This document shows, piece after piece, positions 9,037 to 15,974 of a stretch of DNA of 36,246 bases. The notes beneath the pieces were generated by a model. It searched no databases and was not told the DNA's origin. It worked only from the letters and a program-made list of their open reading frames with translations. The DNA is from a virus, in IMG/VR virus record IMGVR_UViG_3300032020_000029, positions 1-36,246 of that record; one strand, 5' to 3'. The position numbers were made by a program, and so were the translations under genes. Position 1 is the first letter of the stretch; each line of letters begins with the position of its first letter.

Positions 9037-10729
9037 TTGGCTCTCCTTCCTCTTTAGTTGCTCTACCCCCTCCGCCTTTGAGTAGTTGCTCCACAGCTTC
9101 CTTCTTTTGTGTTCCTTCCTCTTTAACCTGTCCTTCAATCGGGCTTAACTGCCCCATCGCCCGCCTCTGCTTTAAGATAGTTCCTATTCGGTCTCTTAAG
9201 ATACGAGCTCCAATCTGGTCTGCTATGGTCGGTTTTTGCCCGTTCTTTTCCTCAAGGAGACTCTTTCCACTATTGAACAAGAATAGAACCTCATCAATTT
9301 TCTCTGCCCGTTCAGCCCTCAGTTGAGTCAACAACCCAGTTGGGTTTTCAGCCCTTATTATCTCTCTAACAATGTAATCATCGGGGAGAATGCCACGAGC
9401 AGCAACCGCAAATTGTAAGTCAGCCATCAACTGTTCCTTTGACATAGTGCGGAAGGTATATTCAATCGAATAGTCTCCCTCTAGGTCGGCTTTCGTGTAA
9501 TTATTCTTGCTTCCCTCTTTCCCAAGTTCCAATTTCTCGTCAAGCTGGATGCACTGCTTAATACTCATCCCACTTATAGCTTGATAGAACCAAGCCTTTG
9601 TATTTACTCTCGGCGCAAATATGTCATTCCTCGAACCCGTCAACTGGGTAATTGCTATATTGGATAGCGGGAATTGCAGCGTACCATAATCAATAGCTGA
9701 TAGACTTCCTCTCTGTAGCGAAGTCTCTAGCACTGAGTAGTACAAACTTGTAGCATTCTTAATGTCGGCAATGGGCATGAACTTGTAACCACCACCCTTC
9801 TCAACGCCATGTACTGTCTTTTGCTTATACGGTGATTTCTCAGGTTTGGGCATATTTTCCCCGTGAGAACTTTCATACTGTAGTGCCCTGAATAGAGAAT
9901 CTATATTCAATGTTCGGAGTATGGTAATCGCCTCATTCTTTTTATCCCAGAGGTCACGGTTAGCCCAAAGTAAACTTTCCCCCTGGTGTTCTATGGCATC
10001 TTCTGTCCCCAAGGTCGAACCAGTAGGACAGATAACACAAACGAATGGCACATACCCATAAGGGTTAGGCTGCTCTCTGACTATTTGCTTGTCAATGAAG
10101 ATGACGTTCTTTTCGGAGTCCCAGAAGTCAACAACCTCAGCATACTTCTCTATCTTTACAGCCCTGTCTCCTGGCTTGGTATATTCCCTCTCAATTTGTG
10201 CCTTTGATTGTCTGAACCAAGGAGCAGCCCAAACCAAATCATTTCCGTCTATATCGTCGGTATAACACCGAGTATCTATCGGCAGGACATCGGGAATTAA
10301 ACCTCTCTCTTTATCAATTCTCATACATATCCGAGCAGCAATTCGCCCTCTTATGCCTAACTGTTCATTAAGGAAAGCATCTAGTCCCGGTATTTTCCGC
10401 TTTGGCAGATTTTCGTCTACCATGTAGAAAATATCTTTGAGAAACTGCTCGATTGTATTAGTTTTCGTATCGCTCAACCCCCTCCCCTCAATAATAGTTT
10501 GCCTTGTAGCCCCACCCAGGATTGATATGCCTTTTTGAACATAAATCAGGGCATCAGGCAGAGTCGTATTAGCGACATCTTCCATTTCTTTTTTCCCGTC
10601 AAGCTGCATCATCTTAAACGGCTTTAGGAGATATAACGCTTCGTCCACACCCATGCGGTCAAAGATAGGCTTCATCTCCTCTTTTTTTTCTTCGAATAAT
10701 TTGTACTCTTCTCTCGATTCGTCGCTCAT
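9029..10729 (-). CDS. Portal protein
   Basis: A 566-residue protein directly downstream of the terminase genes and upstream of head genes, the normal portal position. Residues 1-60 are a charged helix with an Asp/Glu-rich start. A central alpha/beta region (residues about 150-260: DTRCYTDDIDGNDLVWAAPWFRQ, PYGYVPFVCVICP) resembles the clip/stem-flanking region of portal proteins, and the C-terminal 90 residues are Gln/Lys/Glu-rich, as in many portals. It would form the dodecameric DNA channel at the head vertex and dock the terminase. It is shorter than P22 gp1 (about 725) but usual for phage portals generally. The last ten bases overlap the next gene. Confidence 0.82.
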   Translation of the reverse strand: MSDESREEYKLFEEKKEEMKPIFDRMGVDEALYLLKPFKMMQLDGKKEMEDVANTTLPDALIYVQKGISILGGATRQTIIEGRGLSDTKTNTIEQFLKDIFYMVDENLPKRKIPGLDAFLNEQLGIRGRIAARICMRIDKERGLIPDVLPIDTRCYTDDIDGNDLVWAAPWFRQSKAQIEREYTKPGDRAVKIEKYAEVVDFWDSEKNVIFIDKQIVREQPNPYGYVPFVCVICPTGSTLGTEDAIEHQGESLLWANRDLWDKKNEAITILRTLNIDSLFRALQYESSHGENMPKPEKSPYKQKTVHGVEKGGGYKFMPIADIKNATSLYYSVLETSLQRGSLSAIDYGTLQFPLSNIAITQLTGSRNDIFAPRVNTKAWFYQAISGMSIKQCIQLDEKLELGKEGSKNNYTKADLEGDYSIEYTFRTMSKEQLMADLQFAVAARGILPDDYIVREIIRAENPTGLLTQLRAERAEKIDEVLFLFNSGKSLLEEKNGQKPTIADQIGARILRDRIGTILKQRRAMGQLSPIEGQVKEEGTQKKEAVEQLLKGGGGRATKEEGEPNA

Positions 10730-10731
10730 TA

Positions 10732-10995
10732 TCAGCTCCTTCGGAAGTATTCAATAACGGCTACAAGGATAGAGGCTATAACCCCAGCAGCACCGCCAAT
10801 TCCTGCCGTTTGTCTCCGGCTTAAGCCGTGATTCGAGTTCTTAATCTGTTCCGCAATGGTCGCTAATTGAGTGCTATGCCCATTGACAGTTCTCTCTAGC
10901 TCCATGCAGGTCGTCTTCAATTCGCCCACATCATCTTTTATACCTTTTGTTCTCTCATCAATCCTTGCTACCATTACTTCTAAATCATCTGGCAT
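10732..10995 (-). CDS. XhlA-like coiled-coil protein with C-terminal membrane segment
   Basis: An 87-residue protein with a heptad-rich N-terminal helix (residues about 1-55, VARIDERTKGIKDDVGELK) and one C-terminal membrane helix (about 65-82, AGIGGAAGVIASILVAVIEY) ending in FRRS. This layout matches the haemolysin XhlA type of phage membrane protein, which works with holin in Bacillus lysis, and also many unrelated phage proteins. It sits between TerL and portal rather than with the other lysis-like genes, so a role in lysis is only a possibility. Confidence 0.6.
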   Translation of the reverse strand: MPDDLEVMVARIDERTKGIKDDVGELKTTCMELERTVNGHSTQLATIAEQIKNSNHGLSRRQTAGIGGAAGVIASILVAVIEYFRRS

Positions 10996-11004
10996 ATTGC
11001 CCTC

Positions 11005-12180
11005 CTAGAATTGCCAAACCGGGCTTGTCTGCCTCGGCGTGGCTGTCGCAAAACCGAATTGCTCCGTCATACCCAAAGTGCTATATCTTCCGGCATCGCA
11101 GGCGTGATCCCGAATCTTCACTGGCTCTTCTAAAACCTTGCCGTCTTTGTCCTTCTTACGGCAGTAGTTTCTTACTTCCTTGATGGTCTCCACACTGGAC
11201 TTCGTTATGTATAAAGTCTGCCTTCTTACTACATCGAGCCCCATCTTGACATCTTTGTTTGAAGGGTAGATTACCCAGCCAGCTCTTTTAATCTCTTCTA
11301 TCTTATCTGGTGCTGACGAGTCGGCGTGAATGTCGGCTCGCTCCTCATGAGTGAGCTTTTCTATCAAGTCCGCATTGGTCAGTGCTGTTTGGTATATGCG
11401 TTCATCCCAATATAATTTCTTATTCGAGATGATGACCTTGATTAACGCCGTTGGGTTCACAAAGCCGAAATCTAACCCGTAAGCCCAAGCCTGCCAGTCG
11501 CATTTGGCTGGTAGTGCCTCTACGATTTGAAAATCAGGCCATATAAGGTTCTCCGGATGTCCCAATATCCCCAGACCGTAAACATTCCACCAGTTTGCGT
11601 CTTTGCCCTTGTTGGACTCGATATTATCAACAACTTCTCTTGGCAAGACTTTCAAAGCATCTAAGTAGGTGCTGTGAACATAGAAAGTATCTGGCTCTTT
11701 CAGCCAGTATTCGTGCGCCCAGAACTCTGACACTGGGTTCCAGTCCACGATTGTAAACTTAGATGTTCTTATATCTAAAGCCCTAGCGGTGTCCCAGGGC
11801 ACATTGTTGCCTTCATTGATGAATAAAATATCTCTTCTGGGGCCTCTAACCTTGTCCGATTCGTCGGCCCCGAAGAACTCTATCTTCGCATTACCGAAGT
11901 CATACCTGAATAAAGTCTTAGACCACCGGGGGTTATTCTCTTCTGATTCGTTGAGTATTCTAAAGAAGTCCCTGATGCACCCGCGCCTTAGATGTGGTAG
12001 AGATTCCGAGACAATAGTAATTAAAAGAGGTGATTTAGCCCCTTGAGATATTAGAATGAGTGACTGAAGGATTGACCATGTTTTGCTTGACCATGTACCT
12101 CCTTCGTGTAAGCACCTTCGATAACCGCCCAACCATGCTTTAAGCGTGTCCTCAAATACTCTTGTCGTTTCCAGTTGCAA
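11005..12180 (-). CDS. terL: Terminase large subunit (TerL)
   Basis: The 391-residue packaging motor pumps DNA into the procapsid through the portal and cuts it. The ATPase domain shows a deviant Walker A (GGTWSSKT, residues 27-34) and a Walker B (DILFINEG, near 115-122). The C-terminal RNase H-like nuclease shows its acidic residues in GLDFGFVNP (near 225), ADSSAPDKI (near 280) and RDHACDAGRY (near 370). The only upstream in-frame start before the Walker A is a TTG at 12178-12180 with a GGGAG box; this leaves an unusually short N-terminus before the ATPase motif. It overlaps the small subunit by 29 bases. Confidence 0.92.
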   Translation of the reverse strand: MQLETTRVFEDTLKAWLGGYRRCLHEGGTWSSKTWSILQSLILISQGAKSPLLITIVSESLPHLRRGCIRDFFRILNESEENNPRWSKTLFRYDFGNAKIEFFGADESDKVRGPRRDILFINEGNNVPWDTARALDIRTSKFTIVDWNPVSEFWAHEYWLKEPDTFYVHSTYLDALKVLPREVVDNIESNKGKDANWWNVYGLGILGHPENLIWPDFQIVEALPAKCDWQAWAYGLDFGFVNPTALIKVIISNKKLYWDERIYQTALTNADLIEKLTHEERADIHADSSAPDKIEEIKRAGWVIYPSNKDVKMGLDVVRRQTLYITKSSVETIKEVRNYCRKKDKDGKVLEEPVKIRDHACDAGRYSTLGMTEQFGFATATPRQTSPVWQF

Positions 12181-12571
12181 CCGTTCTTTCTCCCTCTAGT
12201 ACCTTGCTCACCATGTCTTTAGTTTGCTCATTAGAGACAACGATGTTGAATATCAAGTCCTTCCCACCTTCCCCACCGATTGGCTGTAATACCTTACCCT
12301 CTAATCTCTCAATAAGTTCACGGAAATAGACAGCGTTCTCCACCGCATGCCCTAGCCAGCGTTCAACTAGATATTCAGCCCAAGTTTTATCCGGGGCGTA
12401 AGGACATGATTCCGCAAGTTTCTCTCTAGCAAGAGATGTCAGGGTTAGTTCCTTTGGTGCCCGCCCCTTTGGATTTCCCGATTGCCCCTTTTGCCACCTC
12501 TGTTGATACTTCCTAAGGGCAGCTAGTTGGTTCGGGTGTTTGCCTGGTGGATATTTTTCCTCTTCTGTCAT
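12152..12571 (-). CDS. terS: Terminase small subunit-like protein (DUF5681 type)
   Basis: A 139-residue protein just before TerL. Residues about 18-38 hold the WQKGQSGNPKGR motif of DUF5681 proteins, which commonly precede large terminase genes in phages and prophages. The middle is helical (LTLTSLAREKLAE; AENAVYFRELIERLEGK) and the tail is polar. It should recognise viral DNA and hand it to TerL. Its start overlaps the stop of the preceding small gene as ATGA, and its end overlaps TerL. Function is inferred from the motif and position. Confidence 0.85.
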   Translation of the reverse strand: MTEEEKYPPGKHPNQLAALRKYQQRWQKGQSGNPKGRAPKELTLTSLAREKLAESCPYAPDKTWAEYLVERWLGHAVENAVYFRELIERLEGKVLQPIGGEGGKDLIFNIVVSNEQTKDMVSKVLEGERTVATGNDKSI

Positions 12572-12714
12572 ACTTTAACTAACCTCTTTCGATTCCTTCT
12601 TAAAAAAGCTCTACGGTCTTTTCTATTTGCCTGAAATAGTTTAACTTTACCATCTGGGGTTTTTATCCTGATGATTCCCAATGGGCTAGGTGTGAATTTA
12701 CCATCTTCAGTCAT
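12568..12714 (-). CDS. Basic 48-residue protein upstream of terminase
   Basis: MTEDGKFTPSPLGIIRIK begins at the ATG at 12714; the C-terminal half is very basic (KDRRAFLRRNRKRLVKV). Both ends overlap neighbours in ATGA fashion (12711-12714 and 12568-12571), which supports it as a translated gene. Basic charge suggests nucleic-acid contact; no family recognised. Confidence 0.65.
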   Translation of the reverse strand: MTEDGKFTPSPLGIIRIKTPDGKVKLFQANRKDRRAFLRRNRKRLVKV

Positions 12715-12941
12715 CTTAATCCTTCCTGAATATCTTTAAGAACAATAAGGAGTCCACTAGGTAAAGTCCTTCCAACAGGATGAATACCAAGATTGTCAGC
12801 AAGACGGCTCCCGAAGTTCGCAAGTCGTCTAGCCATAGAACAAGGGGAAGAAATAAACCTTGCCCCAGAATCCATATTACTTGGAGGTTCCGCCTCTTCA
12901 TCTATTTCTCCCGTAAGTTTAATTATGTTCCTTTTGTTCAT
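12711..12941 (-). CDS. 76-residue protein, frame A of an overlapping pair
   Basis: Starts MNKRNIIKLTGEIDEEAEPP with a TGAGGAAAAA box, overlaps the stop of the upstream gene (ATGA at 12938-12941) and the start of the downstream gene (ATGA at 12711-12714). This coupling on both sides is the main support. The protein is soluble-looking, with an acidic head and a Ser/Arg-rich middle, and resembles nothing I know. The same DNA also encodes a two-helix membrane protein in another minus-strand frame (12716-12901), so one of the two, or both, is real. Confidence 0.5.
   Translation of the reverse strand: MNKRNIIKLTGEIDEEAEPPSNMDSGARFISSPCSMARRLANFGSRLADNLGIHPVGRTLPSGLLIVLKDIQEGLR
12716..12901 (-). 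CDS. Putative nested holin-like two-helix membrane protein
   Basis: A 61-residue frame inside 12711-12941. It begins MKRRN, then a hydrophobic helix (residues about 6-24, with WILGQGLFLPLVLWL), a short polar turn DDLRTSG, a second helix (about 32-54, AVLLTILVFILLEGLYLV) and a basic tail KIFRKD. That is the shape of a small class II holin. A CGGGAGAAATAG box precedes the ATG at 12901. It lies among other small membrane proteins near a putative lytic peptidase. No sequence family was recognised, and hydrophobicity in one frame could be chance. Confidence 0.5.
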   Translation of the reverse strand: MKRRNLQVIWILGQGLFLPLVLWLDDLRTSGAVLLTILVFILLEGLYLVDSLLFLKIFRKD

Positions 12942-13177
12942 TTTTTCCTCAGTATCTTGGCTATCAATACGCCTAATCCAGCAAGGGCTATAATACCTAA
13001 AACCCTTCCTGCTTGGTAATAATGATGTTCAGCCCTCAAATCGTTTAGTAGCTCTTCGGATGGTTCATACCTAGCTCTCCAGAAGCAGAAGGTCTCAGAG
13101 AACCCTTCAACGAGGGCGTGCCATTCCTGATAAGTGTCCATAAAGTTGCTAAAATGAAACCACTTAAAAAATCTCAT
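12938..13177 (-). CDS. Small protein with C-terminal membrane helix
   Basis: A 79-residue protein with an aromatic-rich N-terminal half (FFKWFHFSNF, EWHALVEGFSETFCFW) and one membrane segment near residues 58-75 (VLGIIALAGLGVLIAKIL) ending in RKK. The tail orientation suggests an anchored protein with a cytoplasmic basic end. It lies between the putative peptidase gene and the nested holin candidate, so a lysis-associated role is plausible but not shown. The first bases overlap nothing; the stop overlaps the next gene as ATGA. Confidence 0.6.
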   Translation of the reverse strand: MRFFKWFHFSNFMDTYQEWHALVEGFSETFCFWRARYEPSEELLNDLRAEHHYYQAGRVLGIIALAGLGVLIAKILRKK

Positions 13178-13183
13178 ATTCTT

Positions 13184-13657
13184 CTAAAGCAAAACGAAGG
13201 CGTTTTTGAGGACATATAGACTCGATAAGTTCGGCCAGACAAACATGCGGTCGTTCTGGGGTTCCAAGAGCATGACTTTCCCATCAGGAAAGACGACTAA
13301 ATTATACCCATGTCCCGCCTTGTAATCTATGACGATACCCACCTGGTTCAGCCCGAAATACCAGTCCACATCAGCCTTAAGGGTGATAGCAAAATTCTCA
13401 CAATCAAATTTGTCCTTTACCCATTCCCTGCTATCTACCCAATGCCATGCAATTATATTCAAAAAATTGCTTTGATTTGTTAAATAATATTTACCATCAA
13501 GTGGAAGGCGTATAATGCTTGGCTCTAACATAAATAGACACTCTTGAACCCAGAGACTATCTTTCTCTACAATATAGGAAATCTCAGGGGGTGCAGGATG
13601 AGGGCTTAAATTCCTGAGAGTGGCCACCACCTCATTGAGCTTTGTTATCAGTTCCAT
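13184..13657 (-). CDS. Papain-fold / MOA-related cysteine peptidase-like protein
   Basis: A 157-residue protein. Residues 84-134 carry a likely Cys-His catalytic set: Cys86 in KFDCENFAI, His116 in AGHGYNLVV, and Glu132 with Gln134 in LLEPQND. This spacing and wording match the phage proteins annotated as lectin MOA-related or transglutaminase-like, whose C-terminal domain has a papain-like fold. No signal peptide is seen. No conventional lysozyme, amidase or CHAP gene was found in the window, so this protein, next to several small membrane proteins, is the best candidate for the lytic enzyme; it could equally act in the virion. The start at 13657 overlaps the upstream coiled-coil gene. Confidence 0.65.
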   Translation of the reverse strand: MELITKLNEVVATLRNLSPHPAPPEISYIVEKDSLWVQECLFMLEPSIIRLPLDGKYYLTNQSNFLNIIAWHWVDSREWVKDKFDCENFAITLKADVDWYFGLNQVGIVIDYKAGHGYNLVVFPDGKVMLLEPQNDRMFVWPNLSSLYVLKNAFVLL

Positions 13658-13808
13658 CCCAGCCTTTCAAAATAGCAAGAATAAGATTTACTTTCGTCTC
13701 CGCTTCAACTATAATTACCTTAAGTTTATCCAGCTCAGCTTTATTGGCATCATACTCTTGCTTATAGCCTGAGAGTAAACCTAGAATCTCTCGTAACTTC
13801 TCAATCAT
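13632..13808 (-). CDS. Short coiled-coil protein
   Basis: MIEKLREILGLLSGYKQEYD starts at 13808, in ATGA overlap with the preceding holin-like gene. The 58 residues are one amphipathic helix with heptad-like Leu/Ile spacing. No membrane segment or lipobox is present, so it is not a clear spanin. It overlaps the peptidase gene by 26 bases. Confidence 0.6.
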   Translation of the reverse strand: MIEKLREILGLLSGYKQEYDANKAELDKLKVIIVEAETKVNLILAILKGWDGTDNKAQ

Positions 13809-14005
13809 TTGTCCACCTTGTTATTTTTCAGATGTGTTATCGTCCGCTCAGCGAACCACCAGGTTATCGCTGGGATAGCCAGAGCGAGGAACCAGTCAGG
13901 GACAGCGATTCCTTCAATAACCACTTGGGCAATGACGGCAGCGAAGATGACACTGATCGCTGGTCTGGCTATTGCTCTAATGATTTCAACAACCGCATTT
14001 TCCAT
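13805..14005 (-). CDS. Holin-like two-helix membrane protein
   Basis: A 66-residue protein with two hydrophobic helices (about residues 14-32, PAISVIFAAVIAQVVIEGI, and 36-50, PDWFLALAIPAITWW) and a charged, Lys-rich tail. The shape, size and place just before a coiled-coil protein and the peptidase-like gene fit a holin that would permeabilise the inner membrane at lysis. A good AGGAG box precedes the ATG at 14005. It is the clearest holin candidate, but sequence alone does not separate holins from other small membrane proteins. Confidence 0.6.
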   Translation of the reverse strand: MENAVVEIIRAIARPAISVIFAAVIAQVVIEGIAVPDWFLALAIPAITWWFAERTITHLKNNKVDK

Positions 14006-14017
14006 ATCACACTCCTT

Positions 14018-15085
14018 TTACAGTTTCTCATTCACTTTAACATCATATTGCGCCGTTACGCCTCGCTTTGGGGATATAAAAAGAACCCACTGCCTAGGAT
14101 CGTCTTGTAAACCAAGTCTATAAAGAGGGTAAGCAGACCCACTCGCCCAAGTCCCATTAACAAAAATCGGGATTCCTGAAGGGCGGATATAATTGCAGAT
14201 ATGGAAATGACCCATAAAGCAATATTGCCACGTCCCTGGGATAGAAACATTCCATCTTAAAGTCCTTCGGTCTATGCCATAAAACGGTATGCCTAAGTAT
14301 GATGGAATCTGATCTCCGTGAACGAGAAGAATTTTTATATTGAAGATGTTTATTACCTGATAGAATTCGTTCTCCTCGATATGAAAGTGTATCTTCTCAT
14401 AGTTTTTAAGCCCTTGCTCAAGGATTTTATAAACGAAGGTATCCCAGTTCGTCTTTGCCGATATGCTTCGCCTTCCCTCAAGTTGCCCATGATTCCCGCG
14501 GACACAGTAAACCTCTATTTCGTCAAATAGCTGGAGATGACTTACTAAGAGGTCATTCAGCACTGGCACCGCCACTTCAAAGATTTGGTCTATCACTACA
14601 TGTTCCAGCTCTTCAAGTTTCGGGATAGGCACATTCATATTCTCAATAATGTCTCCCAATAAGCAGATATGGAGTTTCTTAATAGGTCTCATTTTGCGGT
14701 GCAGCTCACATAGCTTTAAACTCTTTTCCGTGAATAACACCGCCTCTTGTTTGAGAATCTTTGCATTGAAAGTCGGCGATTTCTGCCCAGCCTGTAAATC
14801 GGAAAGTAACAGAACTTGTGCCTCTTCGCCCTCTTGCTCGCTCACTTGAGGGATGGGTGTAATCTTAATCTCCGGTAGGGATTTAACTTCAATATCTTTT
14901 GCCAGAACCATAGGTTCAGGAATTTGTTTTAATGGACTATCACCTTCAGAAATCCAGCCTTTTAAGGTATCAAAGGCAACCTCATATTGCTCGGCTAATT
15001 TGAGCCTTCCAGCATGGTCAGCCTTATGATATGCCTCAACTAGCTTTTGATATTCTTCACCACTTGGCTTTTTACGTTGTGTCAT
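14018..15085 (-). CDS. Calcineurin-like metallophosphoesterase with N-terminal helix-turn-helix region
   Basis: A 355-residue protein. Residues about 10-48 form helices ending in VAFDTLKGWISEG, like a small helix-turn-helix. From residue 90 the metallophosphoesterase motifs appear in order: LLLSDLQAG (Asp96), GDIIEN (144-149), RGNHG (196-200), VHGD (255-258) and GHFH (292-295). The first motif is D-x-Q where the family normally has D-x-H, which would alter one metal ligand. Such phage enzymes are usually compared with Mre11/SbcD-type nucleases or nucleotide phosphodiesterases; substrate cannot be told here. It is coupled by ATGA overlap to the preceding small membrane protein gene. Confidence 0.85.
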   Translation of the reverse strand: MTQRKKPSGEEYQKLVEAYHKADHAGRLKLAEQYEVAFDTLKGWISEGDSPLKQIPEPMVLAKDIEVKSLPEIKITPIPQVSEQEGEEAQVLLLSDLQAGQKSPTFNAKILKQEAVLFTEKSLKLCELHRKMRPIKKLHICLLGDIIENMNVPIPKLEELEHVVIDQIFEVAVPVLNDLLVSHLQLFDEIEVYCVRGNHGQLEGRRSISAKTNWDTFVYKILEQGLKNYEKIHFHIEENEFYQVINIFNIKILLVHGDQIPSYLGIPFYGIDRRTLRWNVSIPGTWQYCFMGHFHICNYIRPSGIPIFVNGTWASGSAYPLYRLGLQDDPRQWVLFISPKRGVTAQYDVKVNEKL

Positions 15086-15246
15086 TCTTTACGATGCCTT
15101 CGTTTGTCTACGTAAGCCAAAATGAGAATCCCGCCGATTATTAAACCAAGATAGATAGGTGAGATATTAACTCCCATTTCCCTAAATATACTTTCAGCCT
15201 CAAGGCAAACTGCCGTGCAAAGAGCAAGTTCCAACCAGTTAATCAT
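15082..15246 (-). CDS. Single-pass membrane protein, 54 residues
   Basis: MINWLELALCTAVCLEAESI starts at an ATG overlapping the stop of the upstream gene (ATGATTAA). A membrane helix spans about residues 29-45 (ISPIYLGLIIGGILILAYV) and the tail DKRRHRKE is basic. The stop overlaps the phosphoesterase start as ATGA. Overlaps on both sides support translation. Function unknown; it may tether or be cotranslated with the phosphoesterase. Confidence 0.68.
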   Translation of the reverse strand: MINWLELALCTAVCLEAESIFREMGVNISPIYLGLIIGGILILAYVDKRRHRKE

Positions 15247-15493
15247 TCAATACCTTTATTGTCTTAATCATTCCCCGCGGAATCACCACGAAACCGTCCA
15301 TGAACATCTTGTCATGGAATAGGTTATTGATTGTTCCCTGAGTCAAGATAATCTTTTCATCATCACCTTTTATCAAATAGCCTACATTGTGGGACTCAAT
15401 GAGCTCGATATTAGTCACCGCACCAAGTTCAAGGCGAGCCTCATCACTCCAGGCATCAAGCCAGATTACTTCAACCTTCTTTAACTCAGGCAT
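15239..15493 (-). CDS. Conserved-looking small beta-rich phage protein
   Basis: Starts MPELKKVEVIWLDAWSDE at 15493, chosen over an upstream in-frame start at 15517 because a GGAGAGG box lies just before it. The 84 residues end in a pattern (NVGYLIKGDDEKIILTQG ... VVIPRGMIKTIKVL) that I recognise from many phage genomes, where the protein is always of unknown function. It is the first substantial gene after the noncoding region and overlaps the tiny gene before it by 13 bases. Confidence 0.72.
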   Translation of the reverse strand: MPELKKVEVIWLDAWSDEARLELGAVTNIELIESHNVGYLIKGDDEKIILTQGTINNLFHDKMFMDGFVVIPRGMIKTIKVLND

Positions 15494-15576
15494 ACCTCTC
15501 CTGTGAAAGTTTCCCACTCAAAAGGATATTCATAAGTTGGTTCAATAATAGTTACACTTAATTCTTCTTCATTCAT
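15481..15576 (-). CDS. Tiny acidic protein (31 residues)
   Basis: MNEEELSVTIIEPTYEYPFE begins at 15576 behind a TTGGAGATTAA box. It is acidic and ends inside the start region of the next gene. It is the first translatable unit after the tandem repeats at 15584-15644. Short length limits confidence; it could act as a leader peptide. Confidence 0.5.
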   Translation of the reverse strand: MNEEELSVTIIEPTYEYPFEWETFTGEVCLS

Positions 15577-15583
15577 TTAATCT

Positions 15584-15644
15584 CCAATACCCAAAATAGG
15601 TAAGATAATACCCAAAAAGTGAACATATACTCGGAAAAGTGAGC
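15584..15644 (-). repeat. Three tandem ~20-bp imperfect repeats (iteron or operator array)
   Basis: Read on the minus strand the copies are GCTCACTTTTCCGAGTATAT (15644-15625), GTTCACTTTTTGGGTATTAT (15624-15605) and CTTACCTATTTTGGGTATTG (15604-15585). Copies 1 and 2 agree at about 15 of 20 positions; copies 2 and 3 share TTTTGGGTATT. The spacing is two helical turns, as for cooperative protein binding. The array sits directly before a small gene and after two terminators. Confidence 0.65.
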
Positions 15645-15645
15645 A

Positions 15646-15660
15646 GTGGGATTGTCCCAC
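15646..15660. other. Short perfect hairpin beside the tandem repeats
   Basis: GTGGGA/TCCCAC arms with a three-base loop, immediately next to the repeat array. It could be part of an origin or operator, or an RNA hairpin; no T-run follows. Confidence 0.4.
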
Positions 15661-15669
15661 CATAAATGC

Positions 15670-15691
15670 AAAAGCCGTCCTGATGGACGAC
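15670..15691 (-). terminator. Second intrinsic terminator of the noncoding region
   Basis: On the minus strand GTCGTCC and GGACGGC pair over seven bases (one G-U) around an ATCA loop, followed by TTTT. It lies about 50 bases beyond the stronger terminator at 15738-15764 and may back it up or end a longer RNA. Confidence 0.6.
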
Positions 15692-15737
15692 CTCTGTACT
15701 CCTTCCACACTTACACCCTATGGTTGGTGGGCGAGCT

Positions 15738-15764
15738 AATAAAAAGCCACGCAGAAGCATGGCT
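15738..15764 (-). terminator. Intrinsic terminator of the putative noncoding RNA
   Basis: Minus strand AGCCATGC and GCGTGGCT form eight pairs (one G-U) around a TTCT loop, and the run TTTTT follows at once. This is a textbook Rho-independent terminator and sets the likely 3' end of the RNA started at about 15968. Confidence 0.8.
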
Positions 15765-15968
15765 CTAAAATACATGAAGCCCACTGTATACCGTGGGCTC
15801 CGCCCATCGACCGAAGTCTCAGGGGTAGTCAAACCTCGCCAATTCTCGTGCAAGGGAATGACGAGGAAGATTAAAATTGAGGGTTTACTTTCCGCTTCGG
15901 TTACCCTTATCGGCGCTAACCCATACGGGTCATCCTTGGCCCTCAATCTAGGCGTAAGAATACACCTA
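15740..15968 (-). ncRNA. Putative ~230-nt structured phage noncoding RNA
   Basis: This gene-free stretch follows a near-consensus promoter and ends at a strong terminator. Folding by eye on the minus strand gives, in order: a 7-bp hairpin at once after the start (15967-15961 with 15956-15950, TTCT loop); a long-range 10-bp helix (15949-15940 with 15883-15874, core ATTGAGGG/CCCTCAAT) enclosing a hairpin at 15932-15917 with GTAT loop and a GG-GTAA-CC mini-hairpin; a 5-bp hairpin (15865-15861 with 15849-15845); a GAC-TTCG-GTC tetraloop hairpin (15818-15809); and a 7-bp hairpin (15799-15793 with 15784-15778); then the terminator. It matches no RNA family I recognise. A stop-free 144-codon frame (15569-16003, TTG start) spans the region, but its Cys/Trp/Phe-rich composition is unlike neighbouring proteins and it would read through two terminators. 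Confidence 0.6.
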
Positions 15969-15974
15969 TTGTCA

